From Faucicola osloensis_C (GTDB taxonomy: Bacteria; Pseudomonadota; Gammaproteobacteria; Pseudomonadales; Moraxellaceae): a stretch of DNA of 64,000 bases. A program made the translations under genes and the position numbers. The stretch lies in NCBI GenBank assembly GCA_019353055.1, contig JABAHL010000005.1:62001-126000 (forward strand), given 5' to 3'. The notes below the pieces were generated by a model, which did no database searches, was not told the origin of the DNA, and saw only the letters and a list, made by a program, of their open reading frames with translations. This document shows, piece after piece, positions 52,382 to 62,367 of this stretch; the stretch's first letter is position 1; each line of letters begins with the position of its first letter.

Positions 52382-55323
52382 TTTCTAAGCCGCCTATGTG
52401 GCGGTGAAGCCCTTAGATTACAAGCTGGATATTTTCAATCATTTCTAAGCCGCCTATGTGGCGGTGAAGGGTCAATGGTACACTTCGGCTCACCTTGCCT
52501 TTTTCTAAGCCGCCTATGTGGCGGTGAAGACGCAAGCGTGTGTTTGCTATCGTCGATTTTTTTCTAAGCCGCCTATGTGGCGGTGAAGTTTTGGTGCGTT
52601 TCGACAGCATCGATTTTTTTTTCTAAGCCGCCTATGTGGCGGTGAAGCATATGTTTTTAGATGAGTTTGAGCCTTACCATTTCTAAGCCGCCTATGTGGC
52701 GGTGAAGCCAAAAACTTACGCTCTCTTGAATCCATGCGTTTTCTAAGCCGCCTATGTGGCGGTGAAGAGTCTTGTCAGGTGCCCCAGTGGTCGCACATAT
52801 TTCTAAGCCGCCTATGTGGCGGTGAAGGCTACGACACGAGCCGAGCGAGATGTTACCCATTTCTAAGCCGCCTATGTGGCGGTGAAGTTTTAGTAGCCAA
52901 GATATTTTTTGCTATTTCTTTTCTAAGCCGCCTATGTGGCGGTGAAGGGATTGGTAAACATGTTGGGAAGATTTTACGATTTCTAAGCCGCCTATGTGGC
53001 GGTGAAGGCGCAGTGGGCGAAATGGCGCTTAGATGGACGTTTCTAAGCCGCCTATGTGGCGGTGAAGTTTTGACTTGCTTGTTGATGACTCGCCTATTTT
53101 TTCTAAGCCGCCTATGTGGCGGTGAAGTTGGCACATCATCGACATCGAGCGAATGGGTTTTTCTAAGCCGCCTATGTGGCGGTGAAGCCTATGAAGAAGC
53201 GCGTATTAACCGTATCGCATTTCTAAGCCGCCTATGTGGCGGTGAAGTTGAGAATCTGTCCGATTGGGTCGGACTGCAATTTCTAAGCCGCCTATGTGGC
53301 GGTGAAGTATCACCCAACTGTTTGCCCTTTTCATATCCACTTTCTAAGCCGCCTATGTGGCGGTGAAGCGTTTGGTTGGGTGACGAAAGTTTATCAATAC
53401 TTTCTAAGCCGCCTATGTGGCGGTGAAGAGGAATTGGCAAGGCAAACTTAGCGCCCTGTGTTTCTAAGCCGCCTATGTGGCGGTGAAGTGTTTGACTCTA
53501 TGCTTGATAAGGTCATATCATTTCTAAGCCGCCTATGTGGCGGTGAAGAAGTGTTTAAGCGTGGTTGGCAAATCATTCGCTTTCTAAGCCGCCTATGTGG
53601 CGGTGAAGAAAATAACCGAGGAAGAAATGCTAACCCCATCATTTCTAAGCCGCCTATGTGGCGGTGAAGTGTAACGTGGGGATTTTTAACGGTGAGCGTT
53701 ATTTCTAAGCCGCCTATGTGGCGGTGAAGCGCAACATTCGCCACAAGAACCATCTTCATAATTTCTAAGCCGCCTATGTGGCGGTGAAGTAGCCTTGCTG
53801 TCTGGGTTTAAGACAGGCTTATTTCTAAGCCGCCTATGTGGCGGTGAAGTATCTAAGCCAGAGGATAAAACCTGTGAAGCTTTTCTAAGCCGCCTATGTG
53901 GCGGTGAAGTAAAAAAAGATGAACCCGTTACCTGTCCTGCTTTTCTAAGCCGCCTATGTGGCGGTGAAGTCGCAACATTCACCACAAGAACCATCTTCAT
54001 CATTTCTAAGCCGCCTATGTGGCGGTGAAGATGGGCTTCAACATTTCAAGCGCATCACAAAGTTTCTAAGCCGCCTATGTGGCGGTGAAGATCGCTTTCG
54101 CTCATGATTTCTTCTTCGACATTTTCTAAGCCGCCTATGTGGCGGTGAAGCACATTACCACATTTTGTTATTTATTCGCTCTTTTCTAAGCCGCCTATGT
54201 GGCGGTGAAGACCACAAAGGCGGCTTGCTTGCAGGTCGCTAATTTCTAAGCCGCCTATGTGGCGGTGAAGGCTTTGTCAACTTCAGTATTGGTTAGTGGC
54301 TTTTTCTAAGCCGCCTATGTGGCGGTGAAGTTTGACCAAGGCTTGCAGAACAGACACCGGCGTTTCTAAGCCGCCTATGTGGCGGTGAAGAAAAATACAT
54401 TGACGAATCGAAAATTTTAGCATTTTCTAAGCCGCCTATGTGGCGGTGAAGTTTTCAAAAAAGGCGATGAAATTATTGTCATATTTCTAAGCCGCCTATG
54501 TGGCGGTGAAGATAGCTTGGGTAGTAGGTTAATCTTTTAGGACTTTCTAAGCCGCCTATGTGGCGGTGAAGTGTCGTAGATTTTGTCAGCAAGGGTAGGT
54601 ATATTTCTAAGCCGCCTATGTGGCGGTGAAGGATGAAGCCCAATATTTTGACGCTTTCATGAATTTCTAAGCCGCCTATGTGGCGGTGAAGACCAAAGTG
54701 AAAAACATAGGCATCTCACCAATTTTCTAAGCCGCCTATGTGGCGGTGAAGACTCCAGCCGATGGCATCAATAACGCTATCGATTTCTAAGCCGCCTATG
54801 TGGCGGTGAAGCAGCTAATCGGATCAGCTCAGGCGGACAATGTTTTCTAAGCCGCCTATGTGGCGGTGAAGTATGTCCGACAACAACAACTCGAAACCGC
54901 CTATTTCTAAGCCGCCTATGTGGCGGTGAAGGCATTGGCGATAAACTTGGTGTCTTGCAATTTTTTCTAAGCCGCCTATGTGGCGGTGAAGCAATTTGCT
55001 GCTCTTTGCCTGTGAGCTGTGGCTTTCTAAGCCGCCTATGTGGCGGTGAAGAAACTGTTTGAAGAAACTACCAAAGGTGTGATTTTCTAAGCCGCCTATG
55101 TGGCGGTGAAGTGTGCTTGTTGGCGTTTCTCAATCAATTGTTTTTTCTAAGCCGCCTATGTGGCGGTGAAGTTTTCAAACCTTCAAAGATGCGGTTCTCT
55201 TTGTTTCTAAGCCGCCTATGTGGCGGTGAAGACATTCACCACAAGAAGAACTTTCATCTTCTGTTTCTAAGCCGCCTATGTGGCGGTGAAGCTTGTGAAG
55301 CTGGCTATGTAAAAAATTCGGCT

Positions 55324-55803
55324 TTTCTAAGCCGCCTATGTGGCGGTGAAGTTGTCGATTGCTTGGGCTATAGTGCATTGTTTTTTCTAAGCCGCCTATG
55401 TGGCGGTGAAGTTGCTGGCGTTCAGTTCGCTGAAAAGGCTGATTTTCTAAGCCGCCTATGTGGCGGTGAAGCTAAGGTGTGTTCTACAAGTTGTCATCTT
55501 GCATTTCTAAGCCGCCTATGTGGCGGTGAAGGTAATGGGCCTTGAAGTCTTTGATATGGGTTTTTTCTAAGCCGCCTATGTGGCGGTGAAGTTGTCGATT
55601 GCTTGGGCTATAGTGCATTGTTTTTTCTAAGCCGCCTATGTGGCGGTGAAGTTGCTGGCGTTCAGTTCGCTGAAAAGGCTGATTTTCTAAGCCGCCTATG
55701 TGGCGGTGAAGCTAAGGTGTGTTCTACAAGTTGTCATCTTGCATTTCTAAGCCGCCTATGTGGCGGTGAAGGTAATGGGCCTTGAAGTCTTTGATATGGG
55801 TTT
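55324..55803 (-). repeat. Exact tandem duplication of four repeat-spacer units
   Basis: 55324-55563 (240 bp, four spacers) is repeated at 55564-55803. The true number of independent acquisitions is therefore at most 149. Confidence 0.97.
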
Positions 55804-58112
55804 TTTCTAAGCCGCCTATGTGGCGGTGAAGATCTTGCAGAAGAACCAAGATGACATTTTGGTTTTCTAAGCCGCCTATGTGGCGGTGAAGTTTAAATGA
55901 CCCTCCCAACCCAAACGCCCAAATTTCTAAGCCGCCTATGTGGCGGTGAAGCGTGCAACCAACCATTTTTTGCTCTGATAAATTTTCTAAGCCGCCTATG
56001 TGGCGGTGAAGATCGTATCAAAGCCATGCAGTTTTATGGCGACTTTTCTAAGCCGCCTATGTGGCGGTGAAGTACTACTCTGCGCTTCAATATCTTTAAT
56101 TGCTTTTCTAAGCCGCCTATGTGGCGGTGAAGTTTATTGGCTCTTTTATTGATGACTATCATAATTTCTAAGCCGCCTATGTGGCGGTGAAGCCTAAGCA
56201 GTTTACTATCAACCGTGCCGCCTTTTTCTAAGCCGCCTATGTGGCGGTGAAGTTACTTGCCGATATGGTCGGGTTATTGGCATATTTCTAAGCCGCCTAT
56301 GTGGCGGTGAAGAACCTATCTAGTCAAACAAGCCGAAGCCCTGGTTTCTAAGCCGCCTATGTGGCGGTGAAGTATACGTCAAAAACTCAATTAATATCGG
56401 AGTATTTCTAAGCCGCCTATGTGGCGGTGAAGTGATTTAATCGCCTTCTGGATTGCGCAAGGTTTTTCTAAGCCGCCTATGTGGCGGTGAAGTTGTAGTG
56501 GCCAAATCATTCAACCATTCTGGCTTTCTAAGCCGCCTATGTGGCGGTGAAGTATGGCCAAGGTGCTGTTGAGTTGTGCTAATATTTCTAAGCCGCCTAT
56601 GTGGCGGTGAAGCAAATCAATACCCAACGCCAAAATCGACCACATTTCTAAGCCGCCTATGTGGCGGTGAAGCATCGGTTGCGTCAAAGGGGCAATGGGG
56701 TACTTTTCTAAGCCGCCTATGTGGCGGTGAAGGCTATGATTAAGTCCAAGCCGGCACGTGCGTTTTTCTAAGCCGCCTATGTGGCGGTGAAGCCGTGTTT
56801 GATTGGCTCCTTAGAAAAGGTTTCTTTCTAAGCCGCCTATGTGGCGGTGAAGCTATAAAAAACCGATATGCAAATACACACATCTTTCTAAGCCGCCTAT
56901 GTGGCGGTGAAGTGATAGCGGTATTTTGGCAGTCTTAGTCAACTTTTCTAAGCCGCCTATGTGGCGGTGAAGGTGATAACCGCGTCAAACTTATCCTTGA
57001 TATGTTTCTAAGCCGCCTATGTGGCGGTGAAGTTCGCTTGTGACTAAGGCTTTTAGGGCTGATATTTCTAAGCCGCCTATGTGGCGGTGAAGCATTTGAC
57101 CGTCTAAATGGTGCAGGTGCTGGCTTTCTAAGCCGCCTATGTGGCGGTGAAGCTATACCTTTGATGACAACAACGTATCAGCAGTTTCTAAGCCGCCTAT
57201 GTGGCGGTGAAGGTGCAAGCCCCGACCGCTTGATTGGTGATAAATTTCTAAGCCGCCTATGTGGCGGTGAAGCCTTATCCCTGTCGATACGTCTGCACCC
57301 GAATTTTCTAAGCCGCCTATGTGGCGGTGAAGCTATGACCTGTTTTTTCTTGCACCTGCAACATTTTCTAAGCCGCCTATGTGGCGGTGAAGGGTCACTG
57401 GTTTTGTGCATAGCGAAACCGACTTTTCTAAGCCGCCTATGTGGCGGTGAAGTACGTTTAGCGCATTAACTAACGTAACTTTTTTTTCTAAGCCGCCTAT
57501 GTGGCGGTGAAGTGTCCCATAATGGTAACTAAACGTCCCTTAATTTTCTAAGCCGCCTATGTGGCGGTGAAGATGCACCGACATCACCAGCAACTGTACT
57601 AACATTTCTAAGCCGCCTATGTGGCGGTGAAGCACGGATTGCAGAGCTTGAAACCGAAGTGCGCTTTCTAAGCCGCCTATGTGGCGGTGAAGTGGCTTGT
57701 TCAAGGCTCTGTAAGTATTTACACTTTCTAAGCCGCCTATGTGGCGGTGAAGTGGGCGTTGGTGAAGATGTAAAAGATGTTGGCTTTCTAAGCCGCCTAT
57801 GTGGCGGTGAAGCCCTTTTGATAAAAACGAGCATACTTGCCACTTTTCTAAGCCGCCTATGTGGCGGTGAAGGTTTTGATAAGTCGGTTTTGCAACCAAC
57901 ATCATTTCTAAGCCGCCTATGTGGCGGTGAAGCGAGCCATCAGCCGCCAGCATATTTTGGAAATTTTCTAAGCCGCCTATGTGGCGGTGAAGATGTCTAA
58001 CGGTTTAATGATAATCGGCAAGCTTTTCTAAGCCGCCTATGTGGCGGTGAAGTGACCGCTATTTTGGATACTATATCCACCAATTTTCTAAGCCGCCTAT
58101 GTGGCGGTGAAG

Positions 58113-58230
58113 AGGAATTTTATCCCAAAAAAAGCAGTTATAGCAAGGCTTACCAAGTAAAAATACCCTTCTTACCCTACATTTTTTGCCTAGATATAAC
58201 TGATTGAAATTTATACCTATTTTTATTGAG
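58113..58230 (-). promoter_or_regulatory. CRISPR leader
   Basis: An AT-rich stretch of about 120 bp between the newest repeat and the cas-operon terminator. A TTGACT at 58230-58235 could be a -35, but no -10 at normal spacing is convincing, so I do not define the promoter. Its place beside repeat 156 and its lack of genes make it the leader. Confidence 0.75.
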
Positions 58231-58258
58231 TCAAAAATAAGGGTTATTCACCCTTACT
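58231..58258 (-). terminator. Intrinsic terminator of the cas operon
   Basis: TAAGGGT (58238-58244) and ACCCTTA (58250-58256), 5-base loop; on the minus strand TTTTTG follows. It separates cas6f from the array leader. Confidence 0.78.
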
Positions 58259-58276
58259 TTATAATTCAACTATAAC

Positions 58277-58879
58277 TTACCAATTAGGCACGGTCACGTC
58301 ATTTGACATATTATTGATGCCATAAGTATTAAAACTGCCTGTTTTAGCTTCATTGGCGGTTTCTTGCCAAATCGATAATCTGTAATCAGACTGGTTGGTT
58401 TCACTTTTTAAGCTGATAAAAGGATAGCGTTTGATAGGGCGTTTATGCTCAAGACAATGAGCCAATGCGTCTTTTTCACTAATGCCTTTAAACTTGGCAA
58501 ATTCCGACACCTTTTTGTCAAAGTCTTTATATCGATAGCGTCTGACAATGACATGACCTGTTGCTTTATCGCACACTTCTTTGATACTGGTCAAATGCAC
58601 ATAATCGATCAACCGATCAAGCCACACAGGCAATGCCAATTTGTCGAGTTCATCGCCAGTATTGGCAAAAATGCGTAGTTTGTTGCCGAGTGTGGCGAAG
58701 GTTTTGCCGTCTTTCTCTTCATATTTGTAATTAGGAAAGCTGATACCAATACCGTCTACGCCATGTTGATTTTTGACATGGGCAAGGGCGATATGAAGCT
58801 GAGTGTAAACCTTACTCCATAAGAAATAAGATGAAATCTCGGCATCGGGTATTAGCGTGATTTCTTGGTAGAAATTCAT
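58277..58879 (-). CDS. cas6f: CRISPR endoribonuclease Cas6f/Csy4
   Basis: Cuts pre-crRNA at the base of the repeat hairpin and stays bound to the crRNA 3' end in the Csy complex. A 200-residue protein, normal for the family. His29 in TQLHIALAH is at the same residue number as the catalytic His of P. aeruginosa Csy4. The Arg-rich helix VIVRRYRYKDF corresponds to the RNA-binding arginines. GIGISFPNY and the C-terminal GSFNTYGIN fit the family. RBS GGAG; it starts 3 bp after cas7f. Confidence 0.95.
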   Translation of the reverse strand: MNFYQEITLIPDAEISSYFLWSKVYTQLHIALAHVKNQHGVDGIGISFPNYKYEEKDGKTFATLGNKLRIFANTGDELDKLALPVWLDRLIDYVHLTSIKEVCDKATGHVIVRRYRYKDFDKKVSEFAKFKGISEKDALAHCLEHKRPIKRYPFISLKSETNQSDYRLSIWQETANEAKTGSFNTYGINNMSNDVTVPNW

Positions 58880-58882
58880 CGC

Positions 58883-59902
58883 TTACTCCTTGCCACTTTC
58901 GCCAAAGACACCGCCACGAATTAACACGCCCATCACATAATGCTGTTGACTAACTTCGGGTTTTTCGCCTTTTAATACCCATTTATCAAATAGGTTATAA
59001 AAATCCTTGCCTTGTTTTGGTTGACGGAACGCTTTACCCAAGGTCGTCACCGCCCCATACGGCTCAATGGCAATCGGGAAGTGATTGTCTTCATATTCGG
59101 GATACCAAGTGTCAATGGTACGGATGGCATTGCTGACTTTTTGCGAGTGCATCCCTGCGTGGTTTTTGGTGATGTCTCCAACACGGTACAACACTTTGCT
59201 TTTTTTACTACCTGTGTCCAAAATCAACTCTTGTGATGGATAGACTTCTTGACCGTAGCCAACGTGGGCTTGGGCTTCGATGGATAAAATCACAAAGGCT
59301 TGTCCTGTCAGACCTTGTTCAATCCATTGGGCAAGTTGGGCTAAGTTTTTGTCATCAGCATTAAATGCATTTAATGCAAAGTCTTTGGCATTAAAGGTTA
59401 AAGTCTGTTGATTAAAACGCACTGTGACAGTGATTTTTTCTGCCCCGACACGGTTGCGCCATAGCCAACGGGCATTGACAATATTGGTAGCATAGCGTTT
59501 GGCGAGTTCACTTACGCCTTGGCTTTGCTGATAATCAGCAACCACTGCCAATAAGGCTTGTTGATAATCTTGGTCGTTACACACATTGGGCTTACCTGTA
59601 AATGGCAATACTTTACAAGTGAACTTAGCGATTAAGGTATCGTTGCTTTCATCAAGACTACTTGAATCGACACGTTGTAGATTGGCTTTTTGTGTTTCGG
59701 CATCAAGTTTGGCAGGGTCATTAGCAACAGCATTTTTTAAGCGATTGCTAATCGTGCCACGCACTGATTTTTCTTGCACGGTAACGATACTGGCTTGGCT
59801 GTCGGCATTCTGGCTGTCTTTTTGCCAAAAAGAAGCATCGGAAATATCCAAGACACGCTCGAATGCTAATACGGATGCGGTTTTTAGTTCAGTTTTTGCC
59901 AT
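58883..59902 (-). CDS. cas7f: Type I-F backbone protein Cas7f/Csy3
   Basis: Six copies form the crRNA-binding backbone of the Csy complex. The 339-residue protein has the Csy3 start (LKTASVLAFERVLDISDASF), NIVNARWLWRNRVGAE in the middle and PYGAVTTLGKAFRQPKQGKD near residue 290. The AAAGGAG ribosome-binding site is strong, as expected for the most abundant subunit. 12 bp after cas5f. Confidence 0.95.
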   Translation of the reverse strand: MAKTELKTASVLAFERVLDISDASFWQKDSQNADSQASIVTVQEKSVRGTISNRLKNAVANDPAKLDAETQKANLQRVDSSSLDESNDTLIAKFTCKVLPFTGKPNVCNDQDYQQALLAVVADYQQSQGVSELAKRYATNIVNARWLWRNRVGAEKITVTVRFNQQTLTFNAKDFALNAFNADDKNLAQLAQWIEQGLTGQAFVILSIEAQAHVGYGQEVYPSQELILDTGSKKSKVLYRVGDITKNHAGMHSQKVSNAIRTIDTWYPEYEDNHFPIAIEPYGAVTTLGKAFRQPKQGKDFYNLFDKWVLKGEKPEVSQQHYVMGVLIRGGVFGESGKE

Positions 59903-59914
59903 GATAATTCTCCT

Positions 59915-60871
59915 TTAATCGGCAATTTGGGATTGTTGGGTAACTAGGTATAAATCTTGCTCGGCATCGTGTTTTTGATACCAAAAAGCTGTTTCAAGTT
60001 TCTCGATGGAATAAGGAAAAACCCATTTACCAAGGCTATAAATTGCCTCAACATATTGGCTTGGGTATTCAGGGTTGCGGCTATGTTGCATTTGCCCTGC
60101 ATCAAATGTTGGCGAAATGCCTTGATAGCCCACGGGGATAGGTACAAGCCATCCCCGTCCTTTTTTAACCGATTCAACCGTCCAACTTGAGCCTTGGGCA
60201 TCGCTTGGCACATGATGAAGCGTGGCGGTTTCAAGTAACGCATCCAAGGCAGTGGCTTCGGGATTTTTTGTTTGGAGTCCTGCGGTGATGGTTTGTAAAT
60301 CGTCGTGTGCATCGATCAAGACAAACGCAGGTAATAGTTTGTCAGTAAATTCAGAAATTTTTTCTTTTACACGAAAACTGACTGGCGCAAACTTATTCAA
60401 GCCGATAACACTACCACCCGCAATGCGTTGTTGTTGGATTAAATTTTTTGCTGTTTGTTGCAATAAGTCGATTTGGTCATCGTCTTCATCGAAGAAAAGG
60501 CTATCGGAATAAACCCCAATAATTAACGAAACGGTTAGATGACAACGCCCTTCTTCAATAATTGAAGCGGTTTTGCCGTCTTTTTTTAGCGGATTGCGTG
60601 TTTGGATAAAGGTAAAATCTTTATAACTGTTTTCACGATAGGTCTGTGGCTGATAGCTATGGCACGCTATTAACACACCATCAAGGCGAATATCTTCTAA
60701 ACCATCAATTTGGCTCACTTTTCGGCTTAATGCATGAACCGCCCCTGTAAAGCCTGTAATCGCAGGAAATCCATAAGTTAAGGGGCTAGAAATGGCATTG
60801 GCATTGCTGATTTGAATACGATTTAGGCACAGATAGCCCACGCAGTGTAAATTTGGATAAATAAAACTCAT
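59915..60871 (-). CDS. cas5f: Type I-F protein Cas5f/Csy2
   Basis: Pairs with Cas8f to hold the crRNA 5' handle. 318 residues. The N-terminal region LNRIQISNANAISSPLTYGF and PAITGFTGAVHALSRKV match Csy2; HLTVSLIIG and GWLVPIPVGYQGIS are further family marks. Its ATG overlaps the cas8f stop codon by 4 bp (ATGA), implying translational coupling. Confidence 0.94.
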   Translation of the reverse strand: MSFIYPNLHCVGYLCLNRIQISNANAISSPLTYGFPAITGFTGAVHALSRKVSQIDGLEDIRLDGVLIACHSYQPQTYRENSYKDFTFIQTRNPLKKDGKTASIIEEGRCHLTVSLIIGVYSDSLFFDEDDDQIDLLQQTAKNLIQQQRIAGGSVIGLNKFAPVSFRVKEKISEFTDKLLPAFVLIDAHDDLQTITAGLQTKNPEATALDALLETATLHHVPSDAQGSSWTVESVKKGRGWLVPIPVGYQGISPTFDAGQMQHSRNPEYPSQYVEAIYSLGKWVFPYSIEKLETAFWYQKHDAEQDLYLVTQQSQIAD

Positions 60872-62247
60872 GCTAAGCCCCCTTTGCCTAGTCTTAATGC
60901 TTTTTTAATCTCATCTGCTATTTCACGTCGCCATTCATTATGCTCTGGGTCAGCAAAATCATGGGCAAAGGCTTTAAATTCTGTTTTTAGAATGCCTTGT
61001 AGCCAGTTAGCAAAATCGACTTCAATGGCGGTTCGCCAGTCTTCTGTTTCTCGGGCGGTTTTAAAGTCATCTTCACCATCAAGTTCGGCACGTTTTGGGT
61101 CTAGCCAGTATTTTTGATTCATGGATAAATTATGATAATCTTTTGACCAACCTGCAGGGCGTACCGTTTGAATGGTTTCTCCGATACTGATGACTTGGTA
61201 GGCGATATCAGACAAAATTGCCTTACGAGCCTCACGGATATTGACATTGTTGTAATCGGTTTTAATCAGGGTAAACAAGGCATTGAGTGCTTCTTTGGCT
61301 TTGTATTGCAAGGCTTTGGTCGCGAAGATACTGGTGGCATTAGGCGAAATTCGGATGTCTTGCGCCTGGCGGAAAATCGGTGGCACTGACGGTAGTAGAT
61401 AGTTGCGACCACCTTGTTTGCTCATCAATTGGCTGACATTTTGGGGTTTTGTGCCACCCAGTTGCACTGTTGCCAAATCTTTCATCGTAATATAGGGTTT
61501 TTGTTCGGCAGTTTTTTTGCTGCGATTATCCCGAGCGGTTTTATTGTCATCTGAATAGCGGTTTTGATTGATTTTGTGAAAAACTTCATGGGTCAAAACA
61601 GAAGGATAAAGTGGCACTAAAGTCATATAATTATCGCTATCGGGTTCATCCTGTGGCAACGCCCATAAAATTTGTTTATTGGTTTCATGGGTTTTGGGTG
61701 CTTTAATTTGATTATTTAAGCAATCCAAAAAGGCTTGCTGATAATGCTTTGATAATGCTTCATCGTCGGCAAAACTATGGACAACCGCTGGCGAATTTTG
61801 CAAAATAACATCCCGGATTTTGATGCCCGAACCCGCCACGACTTCCCATTCAAAAAAAGTCACTAACGGCAAGTCAATCGCCCCGCGGGGGCTGTTGGCA
61901 TCCAAAAATCGACTGACAAGCGTTTGGGTGTTCACATAACTGTTTTGAACAGCTTGACGAAAGTTGACATTATCGCCCCGAGAGCTGGGGTGTACGCCTT
62001 TAGAAACGTGCGTACCGACTTGGACGTTTTCTGCCATTTTCTGGGCTTCAATAAGCCAATTGGCTTTTTGGTATTTATCTTTAAACGGTTGTAAAAACGC
62101 ATTGAGTTCAGCAATTTTTGCTACGTCATTATCTTCAATGGCTTTGGCGAGTTGCTTACGCTCTTTTTCCGTTTTCTTATCGTATTGAGCGGTCAAGAAT
62201 GCTTGTATGGCATCTTTGACTTGTTGCTCGGTTACATTTTCCGTCAT
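60868..62247 (-). CDS. cas8f: Type I-F large subunit Cas8f/Csy1
   Basis: Recognises the PAM and starts R-loop formation. 459 residues. An N-terminal helical part (AIQAFLTAQYDKKTEKERK) is followed by THVSKGVHPSSRGDNVNF, a Csy1 landmark near residue 79. GGTKPQNVSQLMSKQGGRNY is in the C-terminal half, and the C-terminal helical bundle interacts with Cas3 in known structures. RBS GGGAAG. Unusually, a 189-bp gap with its own promoter and a mini-CRISPR separates it from cas3. Confidence 0.95.
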   Translation of the reverse strand: MTENVTEQQVKDAIQAFLTAQYDKKTEKERKQLAKAIEDNDVAKIAELNAFLQPFKDKYQKANWLIEAQKMAENVQVGTHVSKGVHPSSRGDNVNFRQAVQNSYVNTQTLVSRFLDANSPRGAIDLPLVTFFEWEVVAGSGIKIRDVILQNSPAVVHSFADDEALSKHYQQAFLDCLNNQIKAPKTHETNKQILWALPQDEPDSDNYMTLVPLYPSVLTHEVFHKINQNRYSDDNKTARDNRSKKTAEQKPYITMKDLATVQLGGTKPQNVSQLMSKQGGRNYLLPSVPPIFRQAQDIRISPNATSIFATKALQYKAKEALNALFTLIKTDYNNVNIREARKAILSDIAYQVISIGETIQTVRPAGWSKDYHNLSMNQKYWLDPKRAELDGEDDFKTARETEDWRTAIEVDFANWLQGILKTEFKAFAHDFADPEHNEWRREIADEIKKALRLGKGGLA

Positions 62248-62295
62248 ATTTATCTTCCCATTGATGTTTGGTTAAAACGATTTAATCACAAAAAT

Positions 62296-62325
62296 CTTAT
62301 AAAGTAAACCACTGTATTATTTTAA
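62296..62325 (-). promoter_or_regulatory. Putative cas8f-cas6f operon promoter
   Basis: On the minus strand TTAAAA (62325-62320) and TATAAG (62301-62296) are 18 bp apart, with the cas8f start 49 bp downstream. The region between the boxes contains the predicted target of the mini-CRISPR RNA. Confidence 0.6.
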
Positions 62326-62330
62326 TAGGA
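62309..62330 (+). promoter_or_regulatory. Predicted target (PAM and protospacer) of the mini-CRISPR RNA
   Basis: CC at 62309-62310 is the I-F PAM, immediately 5' of 62311-62330, which matches the pseudo-spacer at 14 of the first 15 positions (mismatch only at 6). Positions 16 and 18-20 also differ. It overlaps the -35 and spacer of the putative cas8f promoter. Confidence 0.72.
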
Positions 62331-62336
62331 AAAATA

Positions 62337-62365
62337 TTGAGAATGAATTTTCTTTAGCTTAAAAT
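62337..62365 (+). promoter_or_regulatory. Promoter of the mini-CRISPR
   Basis: TTGAGA (62337-62342), 17-bp spacer, TAAAAT (62360-62365); each differs from consensus at one position. The expected start, near 62372, falls at the beginning of the first pseudo-repeat. Confidence 0.68.
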
Positions 62366-62367
62366 CC

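Larger units (their letters stand above)
48778..58112 (-). CRISPR. Type I-F CRISPR array: 156 repeats, 155 spacers
   Basis: The repeat is 28 nt, spacers mostly 32 nt (nine of 33 and two of 31 by the shift in phase). Read as crRNA on the minus strand, each repeat starts CTTCACC, has the Cas6f hairpin CCGCC-ACATA-GGCGG, and ends CTTAGAAA, the 8-nt 5' handle. The same layout is seen in the classic I-F repeat. This orientation puts the leader at 58113 next to cas6f, so spacers near 58 kb are newest and those near 48.8 kb oldest. The last repeat (48778-48805) is degenerate, as is usual for the far end. Open frames across the array with repeated FLSRLCGGE are artefacts of the 60-bp period. Confidence 0.98.

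Noticed and set aside
48829..58000. Many open frames of 60-210 codons with repeated FLSRLCGGE, HRHIGGLE or SPPHRRLR
   Set aside because: They are translations of the CRISPR repeat in three frames; the 60-bp period keeps frames open. No ribosome-binding sites, and spacer parts are unrelated.
58113..58276. Second target of the mini-CRISPR spacer in the array leader
   Set aside because: I looked for the first 8-10 bases of the pseudo-spacer on both strands and found no match with a CC PAM.
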